64,000 nt of DNA from NCBI GenBank assembly GCA_038501625.1, contig JAZAYU010000005.1, forward strand, positions 10,937,484-11,001,483. Reading direction: 5' to 3'. Positions 44,792 to 56,884 of the stretch are shown one piece after another. Under the pieces are notes generated by a model. It saw only the letters and a list, made by a program, of their open reading frames with translations. It was not told the DNA's origin and did not search any database. The position numbers and the translations under genes were made by a program. The DNA is from Corbicula japonica (Eukaryota > Mollusca > Bivalvia > Venerida > Cyrenidae). The first letter of the stretch is position 1, and every line of letters begins with the position of its first letter.

Positions 44792-47700
44792 AGACCACTA
44801 AGCCAGCCAGACCAAGGAAAGCCAAGGCTGAAGGGAACGCAGTAAGTTGAATGACTGTCTGAGGGAAATACTGTGCCCAAGATCATAAAACAAATTTTTG
44901 AGATCAGTCTCAAATCTCAAGCATCTGATTGGCTGAAATGGCGACTGGCTGCCATTTAGCCAATCAGATGCTTGACTTTTGAGACTGATCTCCAGATTAA
45001 GTTTTATGATCTTGGGCACTGAGTAGAATGACACCTGAGCTGAATACTGTAAGTAGAGGGACAACATGAAACAGTGAGTAGAGTGATGGTATAAGGGAGA
45101 ACACTATAATATGAGCAGCCCTGATTAGGAAAACAGTAAATATGTATAGGCACTGACTAAAGGGAATATTGTAAGTACACTGTAAGAAGAGGGACTGACT
45201 TTAGGGAACACTGTAGCAAGAGGGAACAGTGTAAGCAGAGGAACTGATTTTGAGGAACACTGTAAGTTTAGGGACTTACCCCAGGGAACACTGTAAGTAA
45301 AGGAAATGCTTGAGGGGAACAATGTAAGTAAGGGGACTGTCTGAGGGGGACACATTTTGAGTAAATGTTTAATGGGAGCACTGTAAGTAGAGGGACTTAC
45401 CCAAGGGAACACTAGTTAGTAGAAGGACTGTCCTATTGGAATACAGTAAGCAGGAGGACTGCCTTGATGGGAACACTTTAAGTAAATGCACTGACTTAAG
45501 GAACACTGTAAGAATGGGAACAATGTTAGACACTGCATCATGGAACAACTTTAAGCACTGATTAGGGGAACACAAAGTAGATCTAGGGAAACTTACGGAA
45601 GGAATACTTATATTGAAATGTATTTTACCTTTATCTTCCAAGGGCCATTTGCATGCTGGAAAAAACTAACCCTAATGAATACAGTTCTTTACAATCAAGT
45701 TAGTGATGTGCTAATTTGTGTTTGAGTTAAAGCTGTATTTCCATAATAGCATGATTTTAAAACAATACCAACAAACTATTAGATGTAAAATGGACAATTT
45801 GGCCTGGTAAAAATAACTGGCTGTATGATATGTTGGTACCTTTTCTTATAAACAGAAATAAATGTATGATTTTACTTATAGATTTTATCAGTGTTCACTC
45901 TCATAAATTACTAACAGACTTTCTAACTCTTCCAAACATAGTTTTCAGCTTTTAACTAACAATATACATGTACTGTAAATTATGGGATTGACTCAACTAG
46001 CATAACAAAAGAGTTACTATCGGTAAATTGATTTTTATAATTGTTCACCTTCCTAATTAACTAACACTCTTCAATAAATGTTTTACAATGTTTCCCATTT
46101 CAACCTTAAGATGACATTGTCATTAATTATGGGGTTTACTATACATTGAAATCATTTTCCTCTTTTATCTTTGACACATCATATTATTATTCTTATGTTC
46201 ACTTGAATGTTTAGGAATAGTTTAATACAGTGGGGATTTAGTAATGTAGTAGTAGTTTATGTAATTTTAATCTTTAATTTAAATTAAATTATGTTTTGTA
46301 TTTATTTATACACATTATACCGGTATTTTCAGAGGGAGCATTTTGTGGATTTTAGGAAAGTCACTGTTACAGGAGGGAGTGGTGGGGATGGCTTTATTTC
46401 CTTCCACAGTGAACCAAGAAAGGAGTTTGGAGGCCCAGATGGGGGTAATGGGGGTCATGGAGGCCATGTGATTTTCACAGGTAAGTTTCATTTTGAATTT
46501 TGCTATGTCTATAAAATCTTATGACAGAACTCTCCCACTGTATTAATAGAAAGTGTTAATTATAAGCATATTCCTCCATATATAAGCATTTTATTGCATG
46601 TGCATCCAGATTACTGATCTTGCTTCACTGCAGATTCAAATGATCCAATGTCAGTCAAAATGTGGAATTACTTACCTTACTTCACTGTGGGATCTGGCCT
46701 GAAGGTTATGAAGCTGAGATTTGAAACCAGTCTCAAATCTCAAGCATCTGATTGGCTGAAATGGCGACTGGTAGCCATTTCAGCCAATCAGATGCTTGAG
46801 ATTTGAGACTGGTTTCCAATCTCAGCTTTATAACCTTGGGTACTGATCAGGATCTGCACTGTTTGCTTTTTAGCTCACCTGTCACGAAGTGACAAGGTGA
46901 GCTTTTGTGACCGCCTGATGTCTGTCGTGTGTCGTCCGTCGTGCGTCGTCTGTCGTCAACAATTACTTTAAACAACATCTCCTCCTAAAGCCCTGGGCCA
47001 AAGTTGATGAAACTTGCCACTGATGTTCCTTGCATGAAGCTCTTCCAAAGTTGTTCAAAGAAATCAATTCCATGCAGAACTCTGGTTGCCATGGCAACCG
47101 AAAGGAAAAACTTTTAAAATCTTCTTGTCTGAAACCACAAGGCCTAGAGCTTAGATATTTGGCATTTAGCATCCTCTAGTGGAACTCTACAAAGATTGTT
47201 CAAATTATTTCCCTGGGGTCAAAATTGGCTCCGCCCCAGGGGTCACTTCATTTTACATAGACTTATATAGGAAAAACTTTAAAAATCTTCTTGTCTGAAA
47301 CCACAAGTCCTAGAGCTTAGATATTTGGCATGTAGCATCCTCTGGTGGAACTCTACAAAGATTGTTTAAATTATTTCCCTGGGGTCAAAATTGGCCCCGC
47401 CCCAGGGGTCACTTCATTTTGCAAAGACTTATATAGGAAAATCTTTTAAAATCTTCTTGTCTGAAACCACAAGGCCTAGAGCTTAGATATTCGGCATTTA
47501 GCACCCTCTAGTGGAACTCTACAAAGATTGTTTAAATTATTTCCTTGTGGTCAAAATTGGCCCCGCCCCAGGGGTCACTTCATTTTACATAAACTTATAT
47601 AGAAAAAACTTTTAAAATCTTCTTGTCTGAAACCACAAGGTCTAGAGCTTAAATATTTGGCATTTAACATTCTCTAGTGGAACTCTACAAAGATTGTTCA

Positions 47701-50700
47701 AATTATTTCCCTGGGGTCAAAATTGGCCCCACCCCAGGGGTCACTTCATTTTGCATAGACTTATATAGGAAAAACTTTAAAAATCTTCTTGTCTGAAACC
47801 ACAAGGCCTAGAGCTTAGATATTTGGCATGTAGCATCCTCTGGTGGAACTCTACAAAGATTGTTCAAATTTTTTCCCAGGGGTCTCAATTGGCCTAGCCC
47901 CAGGGGTCACTTCATTTTATATAGACTTGTATAGGAAAATTTTTTAAAATCTTCTTGTCTGAAACCACAAGGCCTAGAACTTTGATATTTGACATTTAGC
48001 ACTCTCTAGTGGAACTCTACAAAGATTGTTCAAATTATTTCCCTGGGGTCAAAATTTGCCCCGCCCCAGGGGTCACTTCAATTTGCAAAGACTTATATAG
48101 GAAAAACTTTAAAAATCTTCTTGTCTGAAACCACAAGGCCTAGAGCTTAGATATTTGACATTTAGCACCCTCTAGTGGAACTCTACAAAGATGTTCAAAT
48201 TATTTCCCTGGGGTCAAAATTTGCCCCGCCCCAGGGGTCACTTCAATTTGCAAAGACTTATATAGGAAAAACTTTAAAAATCTTCTTGTCTGAAACCACA
48301 AGGCCTAGAGCTTAGATATTTGACATTTAGCACCCTCTAGTGGAACTCTACAAAGATGTTCAAATTATTTCCCTGGGGTCAAAATTGGCCCCGCCCCAGG
48401 GGTCACTTCAATTTGCAAAGACTTATATAGGAAAAACTTTAAAAATCTTCTTGTCTGAAACCACAAGGCCTAGAGCTTAGATATTTGGCATTTAGCATCC
48501 TCTATTGGAACTCTACATAGATTGTTCAAATTATTTTCCTGGGGTCAAAATTCGCCCCGCTCTAGGGGTCACTTCTTTTTACATAGACTTGTATAGGAAA
48601 ACTTTAAAAATCTTCTTGTCTGAAACCACAAGCTGAGAGTACTTTTGTACTCAGGTGAGCGATATAAGGGCCATCATGGCCCTTTTGATGGTTAGAAATA
48701 ACCAAATAAATCGAAAAGCAAACGGTGTAGATTTTGATCAGCATGGATGGCACAGATTTGCTGGCTGATCTGGATCTGCACTGATTGCCTAAGAAATAAA
48801 GGCATATATAAAGGGATAGGCAGTGATTCTGTGGGTACTGGTGAAGCTGATAATGTTCTGATAATGACCACTTCTCCATGGTTTCTCCGCAAAACCATTC
48901 CTAGTTCTTACAAGCATAAATTGGAAGCATAATACTGACAACAATGTAATTGACAGTTTCCTTTCATTTTACTTCATAGCAGATTTAGATGATACATTCT
49001 TGTCAGTCACAATGTTGAATCACTGATCTTGCCAATACAAATGATACAATGTTGGTCACAATGTTGAATTACTTGTCACAGTTAATTATGCAAAAACAAC
49101 AATGTTTTGCAGCCTAAAAAGTTTATCTTAGTGTTCCTGTTCACAGTTCTGTACTACTAGTATTTTGGCCCTGCAGTTCAGACCACCCTACTAAGACCAC
49201 ATTTATACAGTTCCATAGATGGTTCAAATAGCTGGTTTCAGTCTATATGATTTATATGGTTGTTATTTTCAGCTTACCATCATGTATTTGTTATACAAAT
49301 AGAACCTTGGTTACAAATATCTTTAAAACCTGGTTTGTGAGCATTGTTCATTTTTTTATACAGTTCCATAGGTGGTCCAAATAGCTGGTTTCAGTGTATA
49401 TGATTTATGGTTGTTATTTTCAGCTACTCACAAACAGAACTCTTTGGGTCATATCAAACCTGTTCTGAAGGCTGAAAATGGAGTTAGTGGGAGAACTGCT
49501 AACAGACATGGAAAAAATGCTGACCATCTCTATACGGAGGTAAGTGTTAACACTCATGCTATTTATTGACTTTAAAAATTATCACTGTTCACCTGAAAAC
49601 CTGGACCCAAAATCATAAAACTAAGATTGGAGACTGGTCTCCAGATTTTATTTTTTGATCTTGGGCCCCGGCTTAGTACTGCTGTTAAGAGAAAGCCACT
49701 GCCCACATCAGTTTAGAAAATATTGCTGGCTTGATTTGATTGAGCCTGTTCATTGGCAATAATTGAAATGAATATTGCTGACCATGCCACCTAGCACGGT
49801 GTTGAGCACAACTTAATATTTACCTAGTAAGCAGTACAATACTGATCCATCCAAAACGATGGTTTGCAAACTTTGGAAGAAAACATATTCAATCAGTGTG
49901 TAGTATCATACTAACTTAAAGATCACACAACATTTCTTAGGTCTTTCAGAGTTGAACATGCTCACTTCTATATTTCAAATGGTATCTTAGGTTGTCAGTT
50001 TCTAATTATCTTTACATTCAAATAAAATCCGGTCACAAATAAGCCTTTTATTAAAATTACACCTTAAATCTCTTAAATATTTTACATCACAGTCATGCTC
50101 AGGTTAACCCTATACTGTACCCATGATGATAGGACCTACACTGTCGGCCTTTAGATTCACCAGGGCGATCTAGACCAAGAGGCACTCAGTGTAGATCCAC
50201 ATCAGACATACAGATGTAGATCTGCACTGGTTGATGGGCTGAAGGTTATAAAACTGAGCACGGAAACCAGTCTCAAATCTCAAGCAGTCACCATTTCAGC
50301 CAATCAGATGCTTGAGATTTGAGACTAGTTTCCATGCTCAGTTTTATAACGTTAGGCAATGGTTATATTGAGTATTGGGTTAAAAACATTGTAAGATTAA
50401 AAACTTGTTGTCAGGTTTTCTCTGTTTCATACCTAAACCTGACTTTCTATTCCAGGTTCCACTTGGGACAATAATCAGAAATGAAAATGGTGAAGAAATT
50501 TCCAATCTGGACGGTGAAAGAGAGTATTATATTGCAGCACGAGGTGGTGCTGGGGGGAAAGGGAACCAGAATTTTGTCTCAAGCCAGGACACAACCCCAA
50601 GGTATGCTGAGAAAGGCGCTCCTGGAGAAGACAGAGTTCTCTACCTTGAATTAGACAATGGCTCATGTTGGACTGGTATGAGGAGTGTATTTATTGCTCC

Positions 50701-52600
50701 TTTTTTCTTTCAACCACACATTAACCCTTCCCTCCATAAATACGCATTTTTACGCATGTGCAATCAGTGTAGATCCAGATCAGCGGGCACATCTGTGCTG
50801 TCTGATCAGGATCTGCACTGGTTGCATTTTGATCAGAAATAACATAATGAATCAAAAAGCGAACAGTTTAGATCCTGATCAGATGGCATGGATGTGCCGG
50901 CTGATCTGGATCTTAACTGTTTGCCCACGCAATAAAGGTGTGTCTATGGAGGAAATGGTTAAAGACACCAAACTCTCACACACATATATACATGATTCAG
51001 CCTCACAAACATGACTTGATACACAGAGATGACATCATACAAACACATTAATACATGGCACATTGTAAATAAGAAGAGCTGGTACATGTGACAGAGCACT
51101 CACATATAAATGCAATTACATACAAACCAGTGCCCAAGGTTATAAAACTGAGCATGGAAACCAGTCTCAAATCTCAAGCATCTTATTGGCTGAAATGGCG
51201 ACCAGTCGCCATTTCAGCCAATCAGATGCTTGAGATTTGAGACTGGTTTCCATGCTCAGCTTTATAACCTTCAGTCCAGCTAGCATTCACACACAAATTT
51301 GGACTCCTTTAGCAGTTTTTATATTTGTTAGTTCAAATACCGGTATAACTCTTGCTCAGTGTTTGGTGCTAGCAAATTAATACACTCTTATAAGCATTAT
51401 GAGCTGTTATAATGAATTATTGAATTAAAGAAAACTAAAAATGAAGAAACATTCTTTTTAAAGTTGTTGGATTGTAAAATATTGTTATATGTCTAGAATT
51501 GAAATTTTAATAATAAATTGTCTTAAAAATTGTAAGTGTCTTGCAAGCTCATAATTTTTATTATAATATATTCTAGTTCCTCTATTTTGAACTTTGCTTA
51601 TTGACCCCTCTAACCAACCATGAATAATTTCTTACTCATTCTTTTTTTCTTTTTTCAATACTGGAAACAAAAAAACCTATACCACGGAGCTTGATTAATT
51701 TAGTTATATGAAGTTTTTAAGTTTAACAATCCAAAGGTAAACTTCTTAGGTAGGTTATAATGTTGCAGTTTCTTTAAAGCCACAATAAACTTGCCAAACA
51801 GCACATTTTTTATTAACCAAAACATTTTAGATTTCACCTGTATGAATAATAACACAAAAAATTAACCTTACAATAAGAAAAGGGTATTATCTTATTGATT
51901 TACAGCATGTTTTGGGCGTTTTTCGGATCGTTTATTTTGTTTACAAAACAAACAGCGAATCTTTCCGAGCTGAATTTCGGCAACTCTCGGCAGGCGAAGG
52001 TCGCTAATTATACAGAATGACGTCACTTCGTTCTTACGGCCCACTTACGGAAAAAACCGATAACTTTTCGCCGAGTGATTGTAAACATTGGTTAGTAATT
52101 TTGTGGGCTACAAAAATACTATTCGGACCGGGTCTCAATGATTTGGGATTATTTGAGGACATAAATAGTTGGTCAATTATTCTTTCTTTTGAAAAGGGTC
52201 AACGTGGTTAATTAATTTTCACAATGAAAAAAAAAACGTTTTGGCAAGTTTATTGTGGCTTTAACTAAGCATGAATTTGTATTTTTAGATAGGATTTCCT
52301 AATGCTGGAAAGTCCACATTGTTAAGAGCCATATCCAGAGCACGACCAAAAGTTGCTCCATATCCATTTACCACACTACATCCACATGTTGGTATCGTGG
52401 AGTATGATGACTTTGAACAAATAGCAGGTAGTATTTTTCAACCACTTTTAGTTGCGATTTACTCTGTTATAGTAAAAAAAAGCTAAAACTACATTATCTG
52501 ATCGTGTAGTTCCTGGCAAGTTTAATAATTATTGTTGTGTCTAGTTTTTTTGTCTCCCATTCGAAGAAAAGGCAATATATAGGTATCGCTTTGTCCTTCC

Positions 52601-52663
<63 letters not shown>

Positions 52664-54341
52664 CATCCTTCCATCATGAAAACTTTGTTTCCTAATAGCT
52701 AAAAATGTTTGCTATAGCTTTGCCATTTTTTTGAAATATTTTCTTCATTAAACTTTAAGGATATTGCTTATGACAACAGGCTTGTGATGATGCCAGATTC
52801 TTTAGGTCAAGGTCACATTAAGTGGATTATGCCCCTTTTTGTACTTAATTTTTTGCACCAAAAACTTAACGTTTACTGTAACTTTGCCATTTCTTAATAT
52901 TTCTTTATCTAACTTTCAAATTATATTGCTCATGACAACACGCTCATGATGATGCCAAGTTCTTTAGAACGAAATGGAGTTATGCCCCTTCTTGTACTTG
53001 CATTTTTATTCCGACATAGTACCAGAGGGTGACACATGTGTTCAGCTGAACACCCATCTAATTTTGTTCTTATATTCCCATATTGTGGAGGGCTGTGTAT
53101 ATTATATAGTGATTGTCTTATCCGTCCATTGCCTTATCCATCTATCACAAATCTGGTTTCTGGAGCATATCTTAGCAATCCCTCAGGGGATTTGAACAAA
53201 ATGTTGCTCAAGCTTCCGCATTATTAAGACTGAATGTCACATCCAAGAACTGTGGGCTACCTCAAAGGTCAAGGTCACACTTGGGGTCAAAATGTCAAAA
53301 TATGCCAAAATCTTAATTTCCAGAGCATAATTCAGTAACAAATGATGGTACTTTAGTTAAAGGGCACAAAAAATGTTTCCTTCAATGAGATGGAGTGTCA
53401 CATACAAGAACCCTGGTCAAAGGTCCGAATATAATGTAAATTTATAGTTTCCTTAGCAAAACTTTGCAGCTGCAAGTCAAAATTTGTTAATTTTTTTGCT
53501 TCCAGAGCTAAACTTTATAACTGCTGTCGGGATTTCATCCAAAATTTTCAAAAGTTTTAACCTAAATGTTACAGAGTTTCTGGTGTGAGAACCATGATCT
53601 CACCTCAAAGTTCAAGGTCACATTTGATCAAAGTTAAAGAAAATAAACACCCAAATGTGATGCTTGTTCTATCCACAAATCATGACATTGGGAGGTTGGC
53701 ATGGGTGGAGTGGGGTTAAGAACCTCTTCCTCACTCATACCCAAAACACATCCACCCAATTTTGCTTTCATAAGCTATAAATGAAAAAAATCTGGTTATA
53801 GCAGCATCGGAGATCATATTACCCACCTCTCTCCCTACCCCTCACCCCCATTACAAACTAACAATAATACAAGTATTATTTCAGTTTGTGAATGTCCTCA
53901 TGTTCTTTGTGTCTAACCTGTTACCTTATAATATCATGACTGTATTAAATATTTGTCTGTATTTCAGTGGCTGATATACCAGGATTAATTCCAGATGCTC
54001 ACAAAAACCGGGGTCTTGGTATATCATTCCTGCGTCACATTGAACGATGTATCTGTTTGTTATATGTGATAGACTTGTCTGTTGATGAGCCATGGACACA
54101 GCTGGACCATCTCAAATACGAGCTAGAACAGTACAAAACGGGCCTATCAGAGAGACCCCATGCCATTGTTGCTAATAAAATGGACCTGAGTGAATCAAGG
54201 GCAAACTTTGTCGAGTTACAGAAGCGGACCAATCTGCCACTGTTTCCAATATCAGCAGAACAGAAACTGAATCTCAAACCATTGTTAATGCATATCAGAG
54301 AAATGTATGATCTGTATAGTGTGACCACAGACTATGGATGA
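44792..54341 (+). CDS. MTG2: MTG2 (GTPBP5), mitochondrial Obg-family ribosome-assembly GTPase, split over six visible exons
   Basis: MTG2 helps mature the large mitoribosomal subunit in the matrix. Exons: 44792-44841 (probable basic N-terminal part, [14 protein letters not shown]), 46333-46480, 49424-49539, 50456-50675, 52289-52427, 53968-54341. The Obg domain shows [31 protein letters not shown] and [14 protein letters not shown]. The G domain shows GFPNAGKST (G1), ADIPGLI (G3), NKMD (G4) and ISAEQ (G5). Introns are GT-AG and phases join, except in exon 50456-50675. That exon is 220 nt where a multiple of three is needed; two bases seem lost at about 50654, between LYLEL and MAHVGL. The targeting-peptide start is unresolved: an ATG at 44709 gives a plausible presequence, but in another frame. 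The frame from 46333 is about 332 residues; human MTG2 has 406. Either sequencing indels or an early pseudogene would explain the breaks. Confidence 0.85.
44874..45019. mobile_element. Family A hairpin MITE
   Basis: Palindrome with GCCCAAGATCATAAAAC and GTTTTATGATCTTGGGC ends. It lies just downstream of the probable first MTG2 exon. Confidence 0.85.
45020..45610. repeat. Degenerate ~30-bp minisatellite
   Basis: The GGGAACACTGTAAGTAGAGG-type unit recurs about eighteen times with many indels. It includes many GTAAGT strings, so it is full of donor-like sites inside the first MTG2 intron. Confidence 0.75.
46697..46843. mobile_element. Family A hairpin MITE
   Basis: CCTGAAGGTTATGAAGCTGA to CTCAGCTTTATAACCTTGGG palindrome in the MTG2 intron, set in family B sequence (GATCTGG ... 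CTGATCAGGATCTGCACTG). Confidence 0.85.
46872..48690 (+). mobile_element. Helentron/pearl-like element with ~166-bp tandem core
   Basis: The 5' hairpin AGCTCACCTGTCACGAAGTG continues to GACAAGGTGAGC and is followed by GTCGTCCGTCG-type sequence. About ten units of roughly 166 bp follow (CTTCTTGTCTGAAACCACAA; GGTCAAAATTGGCCCCGCCC; TAGTGGAACTCTACAAAGAT). The 3' hairpin is AAGGGCCATCATGGCCCTTT. It has split a family B repeat (CACTGTTTGCTTTT / TTAGAAATAACC) in MTG2 intron 2. Confidence 0.75.
49208..49430 (+). repeat. Duplicated intron end with decoy splice acceptor (MTG2)
   Basis: About 65 bp ending in GGTTGTTATTTTCAGCT occur twice, at about 49208-49275 and 49361-49426. The second copy supplies the acceptor of the exon starting at 49424. 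The first ends in TTATTTTCAGCTTACCATCA, an equally good acceptor that would not keep the Obg reading frame. Confidence 0.85.
49604..49669. mobile_element. Family A MITE, short internally deleted copy
   Basis: AAAATCATAAAACTAAGATT and its approximate complement ATTTTTTGATCTTGGGCC remain; the centre is lost. Confidence 0.65.
50236..50360. mobile_element. Family A hairpin MITE
   Basis: GGCTGAAGGTTATAAAACTG to CAGTTTTATAACGTTAGGC. About 25 bp of the left arm are missing near the centre (AATCTCAAGCAGTCACC). It lies in the MTG2 intron, close to family B sequence. Confidence 0.8.
50745..50945. repeat. Family B hairpin repeat
   Basis: A well preserved copy: GATCCAGATCAGCGGGCAC on the left; GATCAGATGGCATGGATGTG and TGGATCTTAACTGTTTGCC on the right; TGATCAGAAATAACATAATG in the middle. 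It begins about 70 bp after an MTG2 splice donor. Confidence 0.75.
51131..51278. mobile_element. Family A hairpin MITE
   Basis: Full-length palindrome (CCCAAGGTTATAAAACTGAG ... CTCAGCTTTATAACCTTCAG) in the MTG2 intron upstream of the G1 exon. Confidence 0.85.
52550..53880 (+). repeat. Diverged Helentron-like relic with (GTCT)n
   Basis: After a T-run, CTCCCATTCGAAGAAAAGG resembles the 5' hairpin of related elements. A (GTCT)n microsatellite follows at about 52601-52662. After it come diverged direct repeats with 'AAGGTCAAGGTCACA' and 'TGACAACAGGCT' motifs. It fills most of the last MTG2 intron; no clear 3' hairpin was found. Confidence 0.5.
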
Positions 54342-55065
54342 CTATAGAACATTATGTACCATCAGTATAGTGTGACCACAGACTAAGGATGACTATCGAA
54401 CATTATGTACCATCTGTTTAGTGTGACCACAGACAATGGATGACTATACAACATTATGTACCGTCTGTATAGTGTGACATCAGACTATGGATGACTATAC
54501 AACATTATGTACCATCTGAATTATAGTGTGACCACAGACTATGGATGAACTATAGAACATTATGTACCATCTGTATAGTGTGACCACAGACTGTGGATGA
54601 CTATAGAACATTATGTACCATCTGTATAGTGTGACCACAGACTATGGATGACTATCGAACATTATGTACCGTCTGTATAGTGTGACCACAGACTATGGAT
54701 GACTATAGAACATTATGTACCATCTGTATAGTGTGACCACAGACTGAGGATGACTATAGAACATTATGTACCATCTGTGTAGTGTGACCACAGATTGTGT
54801 AGTGTGGCTACAGACTATGGATGCACTATAGAACATTATGTACAATTTAATAGTGTGGCTACAGACTATGGATGAACTATAGAACAATATGTACCATCTG
54901 TATAGACTATTAGTGTAGCAAGGGACTATAGATGAACTATACAACATAATGTACAATTTAATAGTGTGGCTACAGACTATGGATTAAGAATTATGTACCA
55001 TCTGTATTGTGTGGTCACAGACTACATCTGAACTATAAAGCATTATTCTCCATCTGTATAGTGTT
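54310..55065 (+). repeat. ~50-bp minisatellite starting inside the MTG2 stop region
   Basis: About thirteen units contain TAGTGTGACCACAGACTATG, GATGACTATAGAACATTATG and TACCATCTGTA. The first unit is coding: it supplies the last residues LYSVTTDYG and the TGA of MTG2. The following units lie in the presumed 3' UTR. Later units are more diverged. Confidence 0.92.
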
Positions 55066-55479
55066 GCTATTTTAATGCCTTTCCCATCATGAACAAAAAC
55101 TACTCCTGTCTTGTTCAATTGTATTTTAAATTCTGGATTTGCATATTTTAACATTTCAAATTTCAACACTTCGGTTTTGAAAGTCAAAATATGCCACAAT
55201 CTGGTGTCTGAAGCATAACTTAAAGCAGCTTATGAAGTTACTGCAGCCAAACAGCTAAAAAAGTTCCGATAAACAATTCAGGAGTTTCACTTTCAGGAGT
55301 CAAAGTCCTACTCACACTTGATAGATTGAAGGTCAAAATTTCTGTAAATGTTTTCAGAGAATATTTGCAAACTCTTTGATCAATGTTAAAAAATGATCAC
55401 CCTAAATGTGATGGGGGTCATGTCTGTAAGCCATGCCCTGGATATACCTAGGGTGCAGAAGGGGTCCTAACCCCTCCTT

Positions 55480-55850
55480 ATTATTTTTGTGTCACCCTTT
55501 GAAGAAAAGGTGATAAATAGTAAACACTTCGCCTGTTTGTCCATCCATCAGGAACACTTGATGTTTATATCTATAACTTTACCATTTCTATATTTTTTCA
55601 TCAAACTTTCATCATATTGCTTATGACAAAAGGATCGTAATTGAGCCAAAATCTCTAGGTCAAAATCGTAATTGAGCCAAAATCTCTAGGTCAAGATCAC
55701 ATTTTATGGAGTTGTGCTCCTTTTTGTACTGGATTTTGTCAGGAAAAACTTAAACTTGACCATAACTTTGTCATTTCTTAATATTTCTATATCAAACTAA
55801 TTTTTGGTTTCTGATCAAGTACCAGAGGGTGACACAAGTGTTTAATAGAA
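55480..55850 (+). repeat. Helentron-like 5' relic
   Basis: TGTCACCCTTTGAAGAAAAG then GTGAT can form the usual 5' hairpin after a T-run. A 36-bp direct duplication follows (AATCGTAATTGAGCCAAAAT at about 55635 and 55670). Related to the relic at 52550. Confidence 0.45.
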
Positions 55851-56369
55851 CAGCTACATGTATATAGTTGTGTTTTTAATTTGTTTTGTTGCTATTCTGA
55901 CATTAAGTATAAACAGAAAAGACATAAATGTACGGTTATAGCAGATCTTGTTCTTCCCTCCCCTCCACCATCTACCATTTTAAAGTTTCTTGCATGAGCA
56001 AACATTCAGATTAATTTTTTGTGTTATTTTCAGACATAAGCTTTAAATGGAAAAAAGTGGAGCAGCAAAACCAAACCTTAGGATAAAAGACAATGAAAAG
56101 TTTTAATTAAAATAAATGGAAAAGCAGTGCACAATGCATTCACATTTTCATTATTTTTTCATTCCCTAAAGAGTTTCTTAATCAATAAAAAATATTTTGA
56201 AGTCCCATTCTAGGATGAGAACATTTGTCACACTGTGTTGACTTGCTCTTGTTTACTTCTCATCTCAAACCAATAAAATAGAAGTTCTTCACAGGAAGAT
56301 GGGTATGCGGGAATTTATTTAGTTATTTTTTAACTTGAACCAAAGTAATGTTGTTGGGGCGAGATGATT

Positions 56370-56433
56370 CATCCAATCAGATGCTTGAGATTTGAGACTG
56401 GTTTCCAATCTCATCTTTATGACCTTCAGCCCA
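56370..56433. mobile_element. Family A MITE, right half only
   Basis: CCAATCAGATGCTTGAGATT to TGACCTTCAGCCC. The left arm is absent. Confidence 0.75.
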
Positions 56434-56742
56434 GATCTGCATGGCTAGTCGCTGTCGCGTACGGGTTTGATTTCCAGAATTGACCAGCGCCAAATGTCAT
56501 TTGATTTAATTCAAATTTCAAACCAACAAAACGTTCTTCGCATGGTGGTAGGTTCGACAGAGTGGGGTTACCCCCATTTTTCCACAGCAAAGTTCTCGAC
56601 ACCGTTACACTGGTAGATCTTTCCAAATTTTTTGGTGTTACATATTCTTTAAACCTCTCTCTAGTCTTCCAGCTGTCAAGGTTAGCGCTTTCAAGAGCTA
56701 CGTTCGACCTTCTTTTGAATACGCCTCATCTGTCTGTGCTTT

Positions 56743-56884
56743 AGGTTATAAAACTGAGCATGGTAACAAGTCTCAAATCTCAAGCATCTGATTGGCTGAA
56801 ATGGCGACCAGTCGCCATTTCAGCCAATCAGATGCTTGAGATTTGAGACTGGTTTCCAAACTCAGCTTTATAACCTTCAGCCCT
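56743..56884. mobile_element. Family A hairpin MITE
   Basis: AGGTTATAAAACTGAGCATG to AGCTTTATAACCTTCAGCCC, with the typical GGCGACCAGTCGCC centre. Confidence 0.85.

Noticed and set aside
46291..46332. ATG at 46291 as the MTG2 start codon
   Set aside because: The peptide between it and 46333 is hydrophobic intron-like sequence, and a clean TTTTCAG acceptor lies at 46326-46332. A coding exon ending in phase exists upstream at 44841.
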